A stretch of 64,000 nucleotides of DNA from Prevotella sp. HUN102 (lineage in GTDB: Bacteria; Bacteroidota; Bacteroidia; Bacteroidales; Bacteroidaceae): contig NZ_JIAF01000004.1 in NCBI RefSeq assembly GCF_000688375.1, forward strand, positions 1,178,001 to 1,242,000. Direction: 5' to 3'. A program made the translations under genes and the position numbers. This document shows, one piece after another, positions 1-9,011 of the stretch (positions within the stretch are counted from its first letter, which is position 1; each line of letters begins with the position of its first letter). The notes under the pieces are model-generated. The model saw only the letters and a list, made by a program, of their open reading frames with translations, was not told the origin of the DNA and did not search any database.

Positions 1-2472
1 CAGCTTACCCATCACAAGAACAACCCCGTGCGCTTCCTGACTGCTGCCGACAATGGACTGCTGTGCTACGGCTACGACGGAGAGATTTACACCGTGCGCG
101 ACGGCGGGCAGCCTCAAAAGGTGAACATCAGCATCACGACCGACCGGATAGATCAGACGCTCGACCGACAGATCCTCACTTCGGGCGCAACGGAAATCAA
201 GGTGTCGCCAAGCGGCAAGGAAATAGCCTTCGTACTCCACGGCGATATATATGTTACTTCGACCGACTACCGTACCACCAAGCAGATAACCGACACCCCC
301 GAGCAGGAACGCGACATAGATTTCGCACCCGACGGAAAGGGCATCGTCTACGGTTCGGAGCGCAAAGGTCTGTGGCAGATATATCAGACGAAAATCAAGA
401 ATGCCGGCGAAAAGAACTTTACTTACGCTACCGAACTCGTGGAAGAACAGCTTACCAAGACCGACAAGACTTCGCAGATGCCGAAATACAGTCCCGACGG
501 CAAGAAGATAGCATTCTATGAAGACCGTGCCGCACTCAAGGTACTGGATCTTGCGAGCAGGAATGTGGTTTCCGTTACCGACGGCAAAGACCTTTATTCC
601 TATCAGGATGGCGACATTTGGTTCTCGTGGAGTCCCGACAGCCGTTGGCTGCTCGTGCCCTATATGGGAAATGCCGGTTGGAACAATCCCGATATATCCC
701 TCGTTGATGCTTCGGGAAAGCAGAAACCTTACAATCTTACCCAGAGCGGATACAGCGACGGCTATGCCAAATGGGCACTCGGAGGCAAGGCTATGCTCTA
801 CTTCAGCGACCGTGCAGGCTATCGCAGCCACGGAAGCTGGGGTGCCGAGACCGATGCCTACCTGATGTTCTTCGATTTGGACGCCTACGACAGATTCCGT
901 ATGACGAAGGAGGAGAAGGAACTGGCAGATGCTGCCGAGAAGGATAAGAAAAAAAACGAAGAGGAAACCAAGGCAAAGGACAGCAAGAAGAAAAAGACCG
1001 ACGGCAAGAAGAAGGATGAAGTGAAGCCGTTGCAATTCGATTTGGAGAACTGTCGCGACAGAATTGTGCGCCTCACGGTAAACTCTTCGCGTTTGGGCGA
1101 TGCCCTTTTGAGTCCGAAAGGCGACACGCTCTACTATCAGACTTCCTTTGAAGGAGGCTACGACTTGTGGAAACGCGACCTGAAGGAAGACAAGACGGAA
1201 ATCGTGCTGAAGGATATTGGCAGTGGCTCGCTCGAGGCCGACAAGGCATTCAAGAACATCTTCCTCTGCGCACGACGCAACATTAAGAAAGTGGACTTGG
1301 GCAAGAACGCCATCAGCAACGTAGACTTCGAGGCTCGTTTCAACTACAAGCCCTACGAGGAGCGTGCCTATATCTTCGATCACATCTGGCAGCAGGTGGC
1401 AGACAAGTTCTATGTGGAGGATATTCACGGAGTGGACTGGGCAGGCTATCGCACCACTTACGAACGGTTCCTACCTTATATAAACAACAACTACGACTTC
1501 CGCGATATGCTCGGCGAACTGCTCGGTGAGCTGAACGCCTCTCACACGGGTGCCCGCTTCAATCCCGACGGTCCCAGTCTGAACACGGCGGCACTCGGCC
1601 TGTTCCTCGATCAGAGCCATACGGGCGACGGATTGAAGATAGAAGAAGTTATAAAGCGCGGACCTTTCGCCGTGAAGAAGACCGGCGTTGAGGCTGGTTG
1701 CATCATCGAAAAGATTGATGGTGAGCAGATTCTCAAGGACAAGGACTACAACTATCTTCTTGACGGCAAGGCAGGCAAGCCCATCCGTGTTTCCGTTTTC
1801 AATCCGAATACGAAGAAACGCTTCGACGTTACCGTCAAGGCCATCAGCAAGAGTCAGGAACAGGAGCTGCTCTACAAACGATGGGTAGACCGTAACCGTG
1901 CTTTCGTAGACAGCATTTCCGGCGGCCGTGTGGCTTATGTTCACGTAAAGGGAATGAACAGTCCGAGCTTCCGTACCGTTTACAGCGATTTGCTCAGTGC
2001 CGAAAACCGTGCGAAGGATGCCGTTATCGTGGACGAACGCCACAATGGTGGTGGATGGTTGCACGACGATCTCTGCACACTCTTGAGCGGCAGAGAATAC
2101 CAGAAGTTCATTCCTCACGGAAAATTCATCGGTACGGACCCCTTCAACAAATGGAACAAGCCTTCGTGCGTGATGATTTGCGAGGACGATTACAGCAACG
2201 GACAGGGATTCCCGCAGATCTACAAGTATCTCGGAATCGGAAAGCTCATCGGTGCGCCGGTTGCCGGAACGATGACTGCCGTATGGTGGGAAACGCTCAT
2301 CAACGGAATGATATTCGGTATTCCGCAGGTGGGCTGCCAGGATATGAACGGTAACTTTGCAGAAAACCAACAGCTCAATCCCGACATCGAAGTCTACAAC
2401 ACCCCCGAAGACTATTTGAAAGGCTACGACCGACAACTGGAAAGAGCCGTAAGGGAAATGATGAAGAAGTAG
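1..2472 (+). CDS. Tricorn-like S41 family peptidase, 3' part
   Basis: The reading frame is open from base 1, so the true start lies upstream. The visible part is about 823 residues. It begins with beta-propeller (PD40/WD40-like) repeats of the form SPDGKKIAF and SPDSRWLL, continues with a very lysine-rich linker (about 905-1030), then a helical tricorn-core-like region, a PDZ-like segment around EAGCIIEKIDGEQI, and an S41 catalytic domain. The S41 domain shows DERHNGGGW and later YSNGQGFP, which places the probable nucleophile serine as in tricorn proteases. The family degrades peptides; Bacteroidales versions are usually exported, but the signal peptide would be outside the window. The lysine-rich linker is unusual in such a protein. 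Family assignment is firm; substrate and location are not visible. Confidence 0.9.
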   Translation, partial: QLTHHKNNPVRFLTAADNGLLCYGYDGEIYTVRDGGQPQKVNISITTDRIDQTLDRQILTSGATEIKVSPSGKEIAFVLHGDIYVTSTDYRTTKQITDTPEQERDIDFAPDGKGIVYGSERKGLWQIYQTKIKNAGEKNFTYATELVEEQLTKTDKTSQMPKYSPDGKKIAFYEDRAALKVLDLASRNVVSVTDGKDLYSYQDGDIWFSWSPDSRWLLVPYMGNAGWNNPDISLVDASGKQKPYNLTQSGYSDGYAKWALGGKAMLYFSDRAGYRSHGSWGAETDAYLMFFDLDAYDRFRMTKEEKELADAAEKDKKKNEEETKAKDSKKKKTDGKKKDEVKPLQFDLENCRDRIVRLTVNSSRLGDALLSPKGDTLYYQTSFEGGYDLWKRDLKEDKTEIVLKDIGSGSLEADKAFKNIFLCARRNIKKVDLGKNAISNVDFEARFNYKPYEERAYIFDHIWQQVADKFYVEDIHGVDWAGYRTTYERFLPYINNNYDFRDMLGELLGELNASHTGARFNPDGPSLNTAALGLFLDQSHTGDGLKIEEVIKRGPFAVKKTGVEAGCIIEKIDGEQILKDKDYNYLLDGKAGKPIRVSVFNPNTKKRFDVTVKAISKSQEQELLYKRWVDRNRAFVDSISGGRVAYVHVKGMNSPSFRTVYSDLLSAENRAKDAVIVDERHNGGGWLHDDLCTLLSGREYQKFIPHGKFIGTDPFNKWNKPSCVMICEDDYSNGQGFPQIYKYLGIGKLIGAPVAGTMTAVWWETLINGMIFGIPQVGCQDMNGNFAENQQLNPDIEVYNTPEDYLKGYDRQLERAVREMMKK

Positions 2473-3005
2473 GCACCGAGACCTATCCGATACGATAGGG
2501 CAGTATATAATCTGTCCGTCAGTATCTCATCTTTTATCCGTGTCTTTGGTTTTCATCTGAACACGGGCGAATCTCAGATAAATAAGCGTTGCGAACGCTG
2601 TTTCATACTTATCACAATGGCGTATCTTTGGCAAGAAGTTTCAAAGATGCGCCATTTCTGTTTTCGGTTTGTAATTGCCTGTAAACCAGTTGTTAAAAAG
2701 TCGATTTCCATTTGTGCGAAGATTGCGTTCCATTCTTCGCACAAATGCGCTGCAAACGTGCGAAGATTGTTCTGCATTCTTCGCACGTTTGAAATTCCCA
2801 CTTCTGTTCGTCCGCAATGAGATTGTTTTTCCCTTGAATCAGTGGTTGCAAATCCTTTAAGCAGATAAGTTAATCTGTCTTGTAACTTTTCTTGTGCTGT
2901 GGGGAATGAAATGGCATTTTTGTGAAAAATAATAAAAACAAACGAGAAGGAGAATATGTTAGAAAAGATGTCTTATCTTTGTAAGATAAAAAAGGCATTA
3001 AAGAA
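2473..3005. other. Intergenic region with twin hairpins and a -7 box
   Basis: No credible gene is seen. The region holds a pair of strong hairpins at 2710-2790 (listed separately) and a Bacteroidetes -7 box TATCTTTG at 2974-2981, about 25 bases before the next gene, without a clear -33 box. The short open frames here are AT-rich and overlap the hairpins. Confidence 0.6.
2710..2790. repeat. Twin-hairpin repeat, copy 1
   Basis: There are two successive perfect hairpins. The first has a 13-bp stem (2710-2722 with 2734-2746) and the second a 13-bp stem (2754-2766 with 2778-2790); each has an 11-nt loop. Both stems close with CGAAGA on the left and TCTTCG on the right. The outer parts of the stems differ but remain fully paired. 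No T run follows, so these are not simple terminators. A second complete copy lies at 46878-46961. Confidence 0.8.
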
Positions 3006-3362
3006 ATGAAAAGAAACATTATGTGTAGTAAATATTTGTGGTTTAAAATAGGGCTGATAGTTTTTCTTGTGTTATTTGCTTTTGAGCCTGTTATGGGCTT
3101 TTCCGATATCTACTTGAATATTATGCTGTTCTTGACAGCATTGATTTTCATAATATTTATAAGTTCCATTATATTGGTATTCAAAGGAAATTTTAAGATG
3201 ATCAGTAGCTTTGTAGATTCACGGATAATGTCAGCAATATCAATTCTCGGATTAGTAATAAGCCATATATACGACTCAAATTTATTTAAGTTTTGGTTGT
3301 TTATATTGGCAATGAATTTGATAGATGCATTTTTTCAATTTTATAGCAAGGAAAGGAAATAG
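3006..3362 (+). CDS. Small hypothetical membrane protein
   Basis: This is a 118-residue protein made mostly of hydrophobic stretches, at about residues 10-31, 37-58, 73-88 and 94-112, so three or four membrane spans are likely, with a charged C-terminus (YSKERK). It has a TATCTTTG box 25 bases upstream and stands alone, between the protease gene and rpsU. I do not recognise the family. The base composition is visibly more AT-rich than that of its neighbours, which fits a recently acquired or poorly conserved gene. No enzyme motif is seen. Confidence 0.6.
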   Translation: MKRNIMCSKYLWFKIGLIVFLVLFAFEPVMGFSDIYLNIMLFLTALIFIIFISSIILVFKGNFKMISSFVDSRIMSAISILGLVISHIYDSNLFKFWLFILAMNLIDAFFQFYSKERK

Positions 3363-3379
3363 AAAGTGGAAAAGAGTTT

Positions 3380-3419
3380 ACGAGTGAACAAGTGGACGAG
3401 TGAACAAGGTTACAAGCAA
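3380..3419. repeat. Octamer tandem array ACRAGTRR, copy 1
   Basis: Five units of 8 bases follow each other without spacers (acgagtga, acaagtgg, acgagtga, acaaggtt, acaagcaa). The reverse-complement form of the same array lies at 3490-3525, so the two can pair across about 70 bases. Related arrays occur at 26428-26483 and 59041-59109. Confidence 0.8.
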
Positions 3420-3489
3420 ATTACCTCTCTTTGTTTTAGAGTATAATAAACTAAGGTAACACAGGTGCTGTATAATTCTTGGCCAATCT

Positions 3490-3525
3490 CCTTGTCCTCT
3501 TGTTTCCTCGTCTTCTCGTCTCCTC
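3490..3525. repeat. Octamer tandem array, copy 2, reverse orientation
   Basis: The units ccttgtcc, tcttgttt, cctcgtct, tctcgtct and the start of a fifth follow at 8-base spacing. They are the reverse complement of the ACRAGTRR array at 3380-3419. The array ends about 25 bases before the -33 box of the rpsU promoter. Confidence 0.75.
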
Positions 3526-3549
3526 AAAAATATAAAAACAAGTCAAATA

Positions 3550-3581
3550 TTTGGCAGTTAGGAAAATAAGATGTAATTTTG
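3550..3581 (+). promoter_or_regulatory. Promoter of rpsU
   Basis: TTTG at 3550-3553, a 20-base spacer and TAATTTTG at 3574-3581 match the Bacteroidetes -33/-7 consensus exactly. The start codon of rpsU is 69 bases downstream of the -7 box. Confidence 0.75.
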
Positions 3582-3649
3582 CACTCGCTAAAGTTGGCTC
3601 GTGCCACTTCGGCAAATGTTTAACGTTTAAATAATTAAAACAAAAAGAA

Positions 3650-3841
3650 ATGATTATTGTACCAGTAAAGGATGGCGAGAACATCGAAAGAGCGCTCAAG
3701 AAGTTTAAGAGAAAGTTTGAAAAGACAGGTGTTGTGAAGGAGCTTCGCGCTCGTCAGCAGTTCGACAAACCTTCTGTTAAGAAGCGCTTGAAGATGGAGC
3801 GTGCCGTTTACGTACAGCATCTTCGTGACGCAGAAGAGTAA
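3650..3841 (+). CDS. rpsU: 30S ribosomal protein S21 (bS21)
   Basis: The 63-residue product starts MIIVPVKDGENIERALKKFK and is rich in Lys and Arg with no cysteines, as expected for bS21. This protein joins the small subunit near the anti-Shine-Dalgarno end of 16S rRNA; in Bacteroidetes it is known to help hide that sequence, in line with the scarcity of Shine-Dalgarno sequences here. It has its own promoter at 3550-3581. The Xer recombinase gene follows 72 bases later. Confidence 0.97.
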   Translation: MIIVPVKDGENIERALKKFKRKFEKTGVVKELRARQQFDKPSVKKRLKMERAVYVQHLRDAEE

Positions 3842-3856
3842 AAAAACTTGAGCAAA

Positions 3857-3888
3857 ATTTGGTAGTTTCGATATATTTCCGTAAATTC
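3857..3888 (+). promoter_or_regulatory. Probable promoter of the Xer recombinase gene
   Basis: TTTG (3857-3860), a 20-base spacer and TAAATTCG (3881-3888) match the Bacteroidetes promoter form at all but one defined position. It lies in the short rpsU-xer gap, with the GTG start 26 bases after the -7 box. Confidence 0.5.
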
Positions 3889-3913
3889 GTGCCAAGAACC
3901 AAATTTTTGTGAT

Positions 3914-4798
3914 GTGCTGACGATTGAAGGATTCTTGAACTATCTGCGGGACGAGCGGAATTATTCGCCTATGACCTTGCAGAGCTACGGGGAAGACTTG
4001 AAAGAGTTTGAACTTTTTTTCAGGAATGTCGAAAATCAAATCTCTTGGGAGACTGTCGATTCGGATGTAATCCGAGCGTGGATGGAAGCGATGATGGACA
4101 GAGGCAATGCCGCCACGTCTGTGAACAGGAGGCTCAGTACCCTGCGGTCATTCTACAAGTACGCATTAAGAAGGAAACTCGTAAATCGGGATCCTGCCCA
4201 CAAACTGCAAGGACCTAAAAAGAAAAAGCCATTGCCTCAGTTCCTGAAGGAATCTGAAATGGATCGGCTCTTGGATCTGAAGATGTGGGGCGATGAATAT
4301 ATAGATGTTCTTGCGCGTACATTAATAATAACATTCTACTCGACAGGAATGCGACTTTCGGAATTGACCGGGTTGGACGATAAGGATGTAAATCTCATCA
4401 CTCGGGAAGTCAAGGTTACGGGCAAGAGAGGCAAGCAACGGATTATTCCTTTCGGCGATGAACTCTTCGAGGCAATCGAGTCTTACAGGCAGAAGCGCGA
4501 TGAAGATATAGGGAAGCAGTCGGAAGCATTGTTCCTTACTGAAAAGGGAATGCGTATGACGGGGAATCTTGTGAGGAAGCTGGTAAAGATGAGTCTTTCC
4601 AGAGTTTCTACATTGAAGAAGAAAACCCCCCACGTGCTTCGCCACACATTCGCCACGGCAATGCTCAATCACGAGGCTGGTTTGGAAAGTGTGAAAAAGC
4701 TGCTCGGACACGAGAGTCTCTCCACGACGGAGATTTATACTCACACCACCTTTGAGCAGTTGAAGAAAGTCTATAAAGATGCCCACCCAAGGGCTTAA
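3914..4798 (+). CDS. xerC: Tyrosine recombinase XerC/XerD type
   Basis: This is a 294-residue site-specific recombinase of the Xer family, which resolves chromosome dimers at dif. The N-terminal SAM-like domain (about 1-90) carries the typical FLNYLRDERNYSPMT start. The catalytic residues are all present: Arg147 (GMRLSEL), Lys171 in the beta hairpin, His240 and Arg243 (HVLRHTFAT), His266 (LLGHESLST) and nucleophile Tyr275 (IYTH). The start is a GTG; the residue after it begins the conserved domain, and no better start is seen. Length and position next to rpsU and hpf, away from any mobile element, argue for the housekeeping Xer protein. XerC and XerD cannot be told apart with certainty from this sequence alone. 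Confidence 0.88.
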   Translation: MLTIEGFLNYLRDERNYSPMTLQSYGEDLKEFELFFRNVENQISWETVDSDVIRAWMEAMMDRGNAATSVNRRLSTLRSFYKYALRRKLVNRDPAHKLQGPKKKKPLPQFLKESEMDRLLDLKMWGDEYIDVLARTLIITFYSTGMRLSELTGLDDKDVNLITREVKVTGKRGKQRIIPFGDELFEAIESYRQKRDEDIGKQSEALFLTEKGMRMTGNLVRKLVKMSLSRVSTLKKKTPHVLRHTFATAMLNHEAGLESVKKLLGHESLSTTEIYTHTTFEQLKKVYKDAHPRA

Positions 4799-4821
4799 CC
4801 TTTTAAAAAGCGGAGGTAATT

Positions 4822-5121
4822 ATGGAAATCAAGATTCAGTCGATTCATTTCGATGCTACCGATCAGTTGAAAGCCTTTATCAACAAGAAGGCTGAGAAAT
4901 TAGAAAAGTCTTACGAAGACATCCAGAAAGTAGAGGTGCAATTAAAAGTTGAGAAACCGGCTACGGCATTAAATAAAACAACAAGTATCACGGTTGCAGT
5001 TCCGGGTAACACATTGTTTGTGGAAAAAACCTGCGACACCTTCGAGGAAGGAATAGACCAGTGCTTGGATGCTATGAAGGTTCAGCTCACTAAGGTAAAG
5101 GAAAAACAAAGAAAACATTAA
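4822..5121 (+). CDS. hpf: Ribosome hibernation promoting factor, short form
   Basis: The 99-residue protein has the HPF/RaiA fold signature (MEIKIQSIHFDATDQLKAFI, then LEKSYEDIQKVEVQLKVEK) with a basic C-terminal helix. It lacks the C-terminal dimerisation domain of long HPF, so it is the short type that binds the decoding centre of idle ribosomes. It lies 23 bases after the Xer gene and has a purine-rich GGAGG before the ATG, so it is probably co-transcribed. The tRNA-tuf operon promoter begins just after its stop codon. Confidence 0.9.
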   Translation: MEIKIQSIHFDATDQLKAFINKKAEKLEKSYEDIQKVEVQLKVEKPATALNKTTSITVAVPGNTLFVEKTCDTFEEGIDQCLDAMKVQLTKVKEKQRKH

Positions 5122-5137
5122 AAAATCTCCGTATTTT

Positions 5138-5169
5138 TTTGGAGGTTAAAAAATAAAGCATTATCTTTG
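5138..5169 (+). promoter_or_regulatory. Promoter of the tRNA-tuf operon
   Basis: TTTG at 5138-5141, a 20-base spacer and TATCTTTG at 5162-5169 fit the Bacteroidetes consensus perfectly. The first tRNA begins 50 bases after the -7 box. Confidence 0.8.
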
Positions 5170-5219
5170 CAGCCGTTTTACGACAAGTGTAAAAGCGAGT
5201 AGCCTACGGCTGCAACCTT

Positions 5220-5293
5220 GCCTCTTTAGCTCAGTTGGCCAGAGCACGTGATTTGTAATCTCGGGGTCGTTGGTTCGAATCCGACAAGAGGCT
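5220..5293 (+). tRNA. tRNA-Thr (TGT)
   Basis: This is a full cloverleaf of 74 bases. The acceptor stem gcctctt pairs with aagaggc, the anticodon loop is atTTGTaat with anticodon TGT, and the T loop reads ggttcgaatcc. It is first in the Thr-Tyr-Gly-Thr cluster before tuf. The 3' CCA is not encoded. Confidence 0.95.
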
Positions 5294-5314
5294 CAAAAGA
5301 CGCTTATGCGCTTC

Positions 5315-5396
5315 GGGTAGTTTCCAGAGTGGCCAAATGGGGCAGACTGTAAATCTGCTGCTTCTAGCTTCGGTGGTTCGAATCCATCACTACCCA
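5315..5396 (+). tRNA. tRNA-Tyr (GTA)
   Basis: This cloverleaf has the long variable arm of class II tRNAs (82 bases). The acceptor stem gggtagt pairs with actaccc, and the anticodon in gactGTAaatc is GTA. The discriminator base is A. It is second in the cluster. Confidence 0.95.
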
Positions 5397-5467
5397 CTCA
5401 GTTAGAAAACTTAACTTCTGTTACGATTGACTCTTTGCCAAAAGCCAGAAATCGTCTTAAGTGAAAT

Positions 5468-5540
5468 GCGGAAATAGCTCAGTTGATAGAGCACTAGCCT
5501 TCCAAGCTGGGGGTCGCGGGTTTGAGCCCCGTTTTCCGCT
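5468..5540 (+). tRNA. tRNA-Gly (TCC)
   Basis: The acceptor stem gcggaaa pairs with tttccgc, the anticodon loop in gccttccaagc gives TCC, and the T loop reads gggtttgagcccc. Length is 73 bases; discriminator base T. It is third in the cluster. Confidence 0.95.
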
Positions 5541-5549
5541 CTAAGTTTT

Positions 5550-5621
<72 letters not shown>

Positions 5622-5698
5622 CTACTCTTTTCTTCTTTAAATGGAAGTAAGGAAAAACAAATAAGTAAGATTATTCATTTATAAATAAAAAATAAGCT

Positions 5699-6889
5699 AT
5701 GGCTAAAGAGACATTCCAGCGTACCAAGCCGCATGTTAACATTGGTACTATCGGTCACGTAGACCACGGTAAGACTACTTTGACAGCTGCTATTTCAAAG
5801 ACTCTTCACGATAAGGGTTTCGGTGGCGAAGAAGCTAAGTCTTTCGATCAGATTGATAACGCTCCTGAAGAAAAAGAGCGTGGTATTACTATCAACTCTT
5901 CACACATTGAGTACGAAACAGCTAATCGTCACTATGCACACGTAGACTGTCCGGGTCACGCTGACTATGTGAAGAACATGGTTACTGGTGCTGCTCAGAT
6001 GGACGGTGCAATCTTGGTTTGTGCTGCTACTGACGGTCCTATGCCACAGACTCGTGAGCACGTATTGCTCGCTCGTCAGGTAAACGTACCTCGTTTGGTT
6101 GTTTTCTTGAACAAGTGCGATATGGTTGACGACGAGGAAATGCTCGAGCTCGTAGAAATGGAGCTTGTAGAAATCCTTACACAGTACGAATACGAAGAAG
6201 ATACTCCTATCATTCGCGGTTCTGCTCTCGGTGGTTTGAACGGTGTTGAGAAGTGGGCTGACAAGATTATGGAACTTATGGATACAGTTGATAACTGGAT
6301 TCAGGAGCCTCCACGCGCTACTGATAAGCCATTCTTGATGCCTATCGAGGACGTATTCTCAATCACAGGTCGTGGTACTGTTGCTACTGGTCGTATCGAG
6401 ACTGGTGTTATCCACGTAGGTGATGAAGTTGAACTGCTCGGTCTCGGCGAAGACAAGAAGTCTACTGTAACAGGTGTTGAAATGTTCCGTAAGCTCCTTG
6501 ATGAAGGTCAGGCTGGTGATAACGTAGGTTTGCTCCTCCGTGGTATCGATAAGGCTGAAATCAAGCGTGGTATGGTACTTTGCCACCCAGGTCAGATTAA
6601 GCCATTTAAGAAGTTCAAGGCTACAGTTTACGTGTTGAAGAAGGAAGAAGGTGGTCGTCATACTCCATTCGGTAACAAGTATCGTCCACAGTTCTATCTC
6701 CGTACAATGGACTGTACAGGTGAAATCACATTGCCAGAAGGCGTAGAAATGGTTATGCCGGGCGATAACGTAGAAATCAACGTTGAGCTTATCTACGCTG
6801 TTGCTTTGAACCCAGGTCTCCGTTTCGCTATCCGTGAAGGTGGTCGTACAGTAGGTTCTGGTCAGATTACAGAAGTATTCGAAGATTAA
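5699..6889 (+). CDS. tuf: Elongation factor Tu
   Basis: This 396-residue GTPase carries aminoacyl-tRNA to the ribosomal A site. The G1 motif GHVDHGKT is at residues 19-26, the G3 motif DCPGH and the G4 motif NKCD follow, and domains 2 and 3 are complete. It follows four tRNA genes with which it is probably co-transcribed and is followed by tRNA-Trp, secE and nusG. Only one tuf gene is seen in the window; the one often found in the str operon after fusA is absent here. Confidence 0.99.
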   Translation: MAKETFQRTKPHVNIGTIGHVDHGKTTLTAAISKTLHDKGFGGEEAKSFDQIDNAPEEKERGITINSSHIEYETANRHYAHVDCPGHADYVKNMVTGAAQMDGAILVCAATDGPMPQTREHVLLARQVNVPRLVVFLNKCDMVDDEEMLELVEMELVEILTQYEYEEDTPIIRGSALGGLNGVEKWADKIMELMDTVDNWIQEPPRATDKPFLMPIEDVFSITGRGTVATGRIETGVIHVGDEVELLGLGEDKKSTVTGVEMFRKLLDEGQAGDNVGLLLRGIDKAEIKRGMVLCHPGQIKPFKKFKATVYVLKKEEGGRHTPFGNKYRPQFYLRTMDCTGEITLPEGVEMVMPGDNVEINVELIYAVALNPGLRFAIREGGRTVGSGQITEVFED

Positions 6890-6907
6890 TTCGATGTGAA
6901 AATAAAT

Positions 6908-6939
6908 AATATTCCCACTTACCTGTGGGTGGGAATATT
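6908..6939 (+). terminator. Hairpin between tuf and tRNA-Trp
   Basis: An 11-bp perfect stem (6908-6918 with 6929-6939) with a 10-base loop lies 18 bases after the tuf stop codon and 5 bases before tRNA-Trp. There is no T run, so it is more likely a processing or mRNA 3'-end structure than a strong terminator. Confidence 0.5.
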
Positions 6940-6944
6940 ATCCT

Positions 6945-7017
6945 ACGGGTTTAGCTCAGTTGGTAGAGCACTGGTCTCCAAAACCAGGTGTCGAGGGTTC
7001 GAGCCCTTCAACCCGTG
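6945..7017 (+). tRNA. tRNA-Trp (CCA)
   Basis: The acceptor stem acgggtt pairs with aacccgt, the anticodon loop in ctggtctCCAaaaccag gives CCA, and the discriminator is G as expected for tRNA-Trp. It sits between tuf and secE, 15 bases before the secE start. Confidence 0.95.
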
Positions 7018-7032
7018 CAAAAGAAAGATAAT

Positions 7033-7224
7033 ATGTTTAAGAAGTTCATTAATTACTGCAAGGCTTGTTACGACGAACTTGCGCATAAAACTACTTGGCC
7101 GACACGTGCTGAACTTACACATAGTGCAATGGTTGTATTATCTGCTTCCCTAGTCATTGCTGCTGTTGTGTTTGTTTTTGATTTTATATTCCAGCACGCT
7201 ATGGATTTCGTTTATCCGGGTTAA
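7033..7224 (+). CDS. secE: Preprotein translocase subunit SecE
   Basis: The 63-residue product (MFKKFINYCKACYDELAHKT) has the conserved TTWPTRAEL amphipathic segment and one membrane span (about residues 33-54), as in the short single-span SecE. It clamps SecY in the inner membrane. An upstream GTG in the same frame at 6988 would run the gene through tRNA-Trp and is rejected. nusG follows 12 bases after the stop codon. Confidence 0.93.
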   Translation: MFKKFINYCKACYDELAHKTTWPTRAELTHSAMVVLSASLVIAAVVFVFDFIFQHAMDFVYPG

Positions 7225-7236
7225 ATCGTTAGGAAA

Positions 7237-7782
7237 ATGGCAGATACAAATAAGAAATGGTATGTCCTTCGTGCAATAAGTGGTAAGGAGGCAAAGGTGA
7301 AAGAATACATCGATGCTGAACTGCGACAGAATGCGAAGCTTGCTGAGCGTGTCTTTGAGGTTTTATTACCGAAGGAAAGTCACGCATCTTTGCGTAATGG
7401 AAAGCGCATAGTTACTGAGAAGCTGAGTCTTCCCGGTTATGTGCTTATTCAGGCCAATATGAATTCGGAAACCGCTTCGGTGCTCCGGTTTATGCCTAAT
7501 GTTCTGGGATTTCTAGGTGGAATGTCTGAACCTACTCCTGTTCGTCAGGCTGAGGTTAATCGCCTTCTTGGTAATGTTGAAGAAACTGAATTGGAAGATA
7601 TTCAGGATATTCCTTACACAGTTGGCGAGTCTGTTAAGGTTACTGACGGTCCTTTCAGTGGTTTCCACGGTATCATCGAAGAGGTGAATGCCGAGAAGCA
7701 CAAGCTGAAGGTGATGGTTATGATTTTCGGACGTCAGAATCCACTCGAGCTAAGTTTTATGCAAGTCGCAAAAGAAGAGTAA
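7237..7782 (+). CDS. nusG: Transcription termination/antitermination factor NusG
   Basis: The 181-residue protein has the NGN domain ([19 protein letters not shown], then LPGYVLIQ) and a C-terminal KOW domain ([18 protein letters not shown]). It binds RNA polymerase and Rho or ribosomal protein S10. Its place between secE and rplK is the classical one. Confidence 0.97.
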   Translation: MADTNKKWYVLRAISGKEAKVKEYIDAELRQNAKLAERVFEVLLPKESHASLRNGKRIVTEKLSLPGYVLIQANMNSETASVLRFMPNVLGFLGGMSEPTPVRQAEVNRLLGNVEETELEDIQDIPYTVGESVKVTDGPFSGFHGIIEEVNAEKHKLKVMVMIFGRQNPLELSFMQVAKEE

Positions 7783-7838
7783 GTATTGTTACGAATACTG
7801 CTTTCTTTTATAATTTTAAATTTTAAATATTAACAAAA

Positions 7839-8276
7839 ATGGCTAAAGAAGTAGCTGGATTAATCAAATTACAGATTAAAGGTGGCGCTGCAAATCCTTC
7901 CCCTCCCGTAGGTCCTGCATTGGGTTCTAAGGGTATCAACATTATGGGTTTTTGCAAGGAGTTCAACGCCCGTACCCAGGATAAGGCTGGTAAAGTATTG
8001 CCAGTTGTCATCACTTACTACAACGATAAGTCGTTCAGCTTTATAATCAAAACTCCTCCAGCAGCAGTGCAGTTGATGGAAGCAGCCAAGATTAAGAGTG
8101 GTTCTGGCGAGCCTAACCGCAAGAAAGTTGCATCAGTAACTTGGGAGCAGGTCAAGACTATTGCAGAAGATAAAATGGCAGATCTCAACTGTTTTACAGT
8201 AGAGAGCGCAATGAAGCTTATCGCTGGTACAGCACGTAGTATGGGTATTACCGTAAAGGGTGACTTCCCCGGTTAA
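7839..8276 (+). CDS. rplK: 50S ribosomal protein L11
   Basis: The 145-residue product begins [20 protein letters not shown] and contains the proline-rich [19 protein letters not shown] motif that contacts thiostrepton-type antibiotics and release factors. It is full length and forms the L11 stalk base. It is the first of rplKAJL. Confidence 0.98.
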   Translation: MAKEVAGLIKLQIKGGAANPSPPVGPALGSKGINIMGFCKEFNARTQDKAGKVLPVVITYYNDKSFSFIIKTPPAAVQLMEAAKIKSGSGEPNRKKVASVTWEQVKTIAEDKMADLNCFTVESAMKLIAGTARSMGITVKGDFPG

Positions 8277-8300
8277 TAATTTTAAACTTCAAAAGTAAAA

Positions 8301-8993
8301 ATGAGTAAACTGACAAAAAATCAGAAATCAGTAGCTGAGAAGGTTGAACTAGGAAAGGCATACACTTTACAGGAGGCATCATCACTTGTTAAGGAAATTA
8401 CCACAACAAAGTTTGACGCTTCACTTGATATCGATATTCGTCTCGGCGTAGACCCACGCAAGGCTAACCAAATGGTTCGCGGCGTGTGTACTTTGCCAAA
8501 CGGTACCGGTAAGACAACACGTGTGCTTTGCCTCTGTACACCTGATCAGGAAGCTGCCGCTAAGGAAGCTGGTGCTGATTACGTTGGTCTTGACGAATAC
8601 ATCGAAAAGATCAAAGGAGGATGGACAGAAATTGATGTAATCATCACGATGCCATCTTGTATGGGTAAAGTTGGTCCTTTGGGACGTGTACTCGGTCCAC
8701 GCGGTTTGATGCCAAACCCTAAGAGTGGTACTGTAACAATGGATGTTGCTAAGGCAGTCAAGGACGTTAAGTCTGGTAAGATTGACTTCAAGGTAGATAA
8801 GGCTGGTATTATTCACACATCAATCGGTCGTGTAAGTATGACGCCTGAGCAGATTTGCGGTAATGCAAAAGAGTTCATTTCTACTGTTGTTAAATTGAAA
8901 CCTGCTGCAGCTAAAGGTACATATATCAAGAGTATCTTTATTTCTAGCACAATGAGTAAGGGTATCAAGATTGATCCTAAATCAGCTGAATAA
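8301..8993 (+). CDS. rplA: 50S ribosomal protein L1
   Basis: The product is 230 residues and full length, with the two-domain L1 fold and the motif [20 protein letters not shown]. It binds 23S rRNA at the mobile L1 stalk; in other bacteria L1 also represses translation of rplK-rplA by binding their mRNA. It lies 24 bases after rplK. Confidence 0.98.
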   Translation: MSKLTKNQKSVAEKVELGKAYTLQEASSLVKEITTTKFDASLDIDIRLGVDPRKANQMVRGVCTLPNGTGKTTRVLCLCTPDQEAAAKEAGADYVGLDEYIEKIKGGWTEIDVIITMPSCMGKVGPLGRVLGPRGLMPNPKSGTVTMDVAKAVKDVKSGKIDFKVDKAGIIHTSIGRVSMTPEQICGNAKEFISTVVKLKPAAAKGTYIKSIFISSTMSKGIKIDPKSAE

Positions 8994-9011
8994 CTCTAAA
9001 AGTTTTGTAAA

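Noticed and set aside
1471..2436. 321-codon open frame on the minus strand
   Set aside because: It lies fully inside the protease gene, antisense to its catalytic domain, and its product has no recognisable features.
2710..2790. Twin hairpins as intrinsic terminators of the protease gene
   Set aside because: No T run follows either hairpin and the distance from the stop codon is more than 230 bases; a related copy at 46878 lies between convergent genes in the same form.
6896..7153. Open frame through tRNA-Trp
   Set aside because: It overlaps the tRNA and the secE start in another frame and has a low-complexity product.
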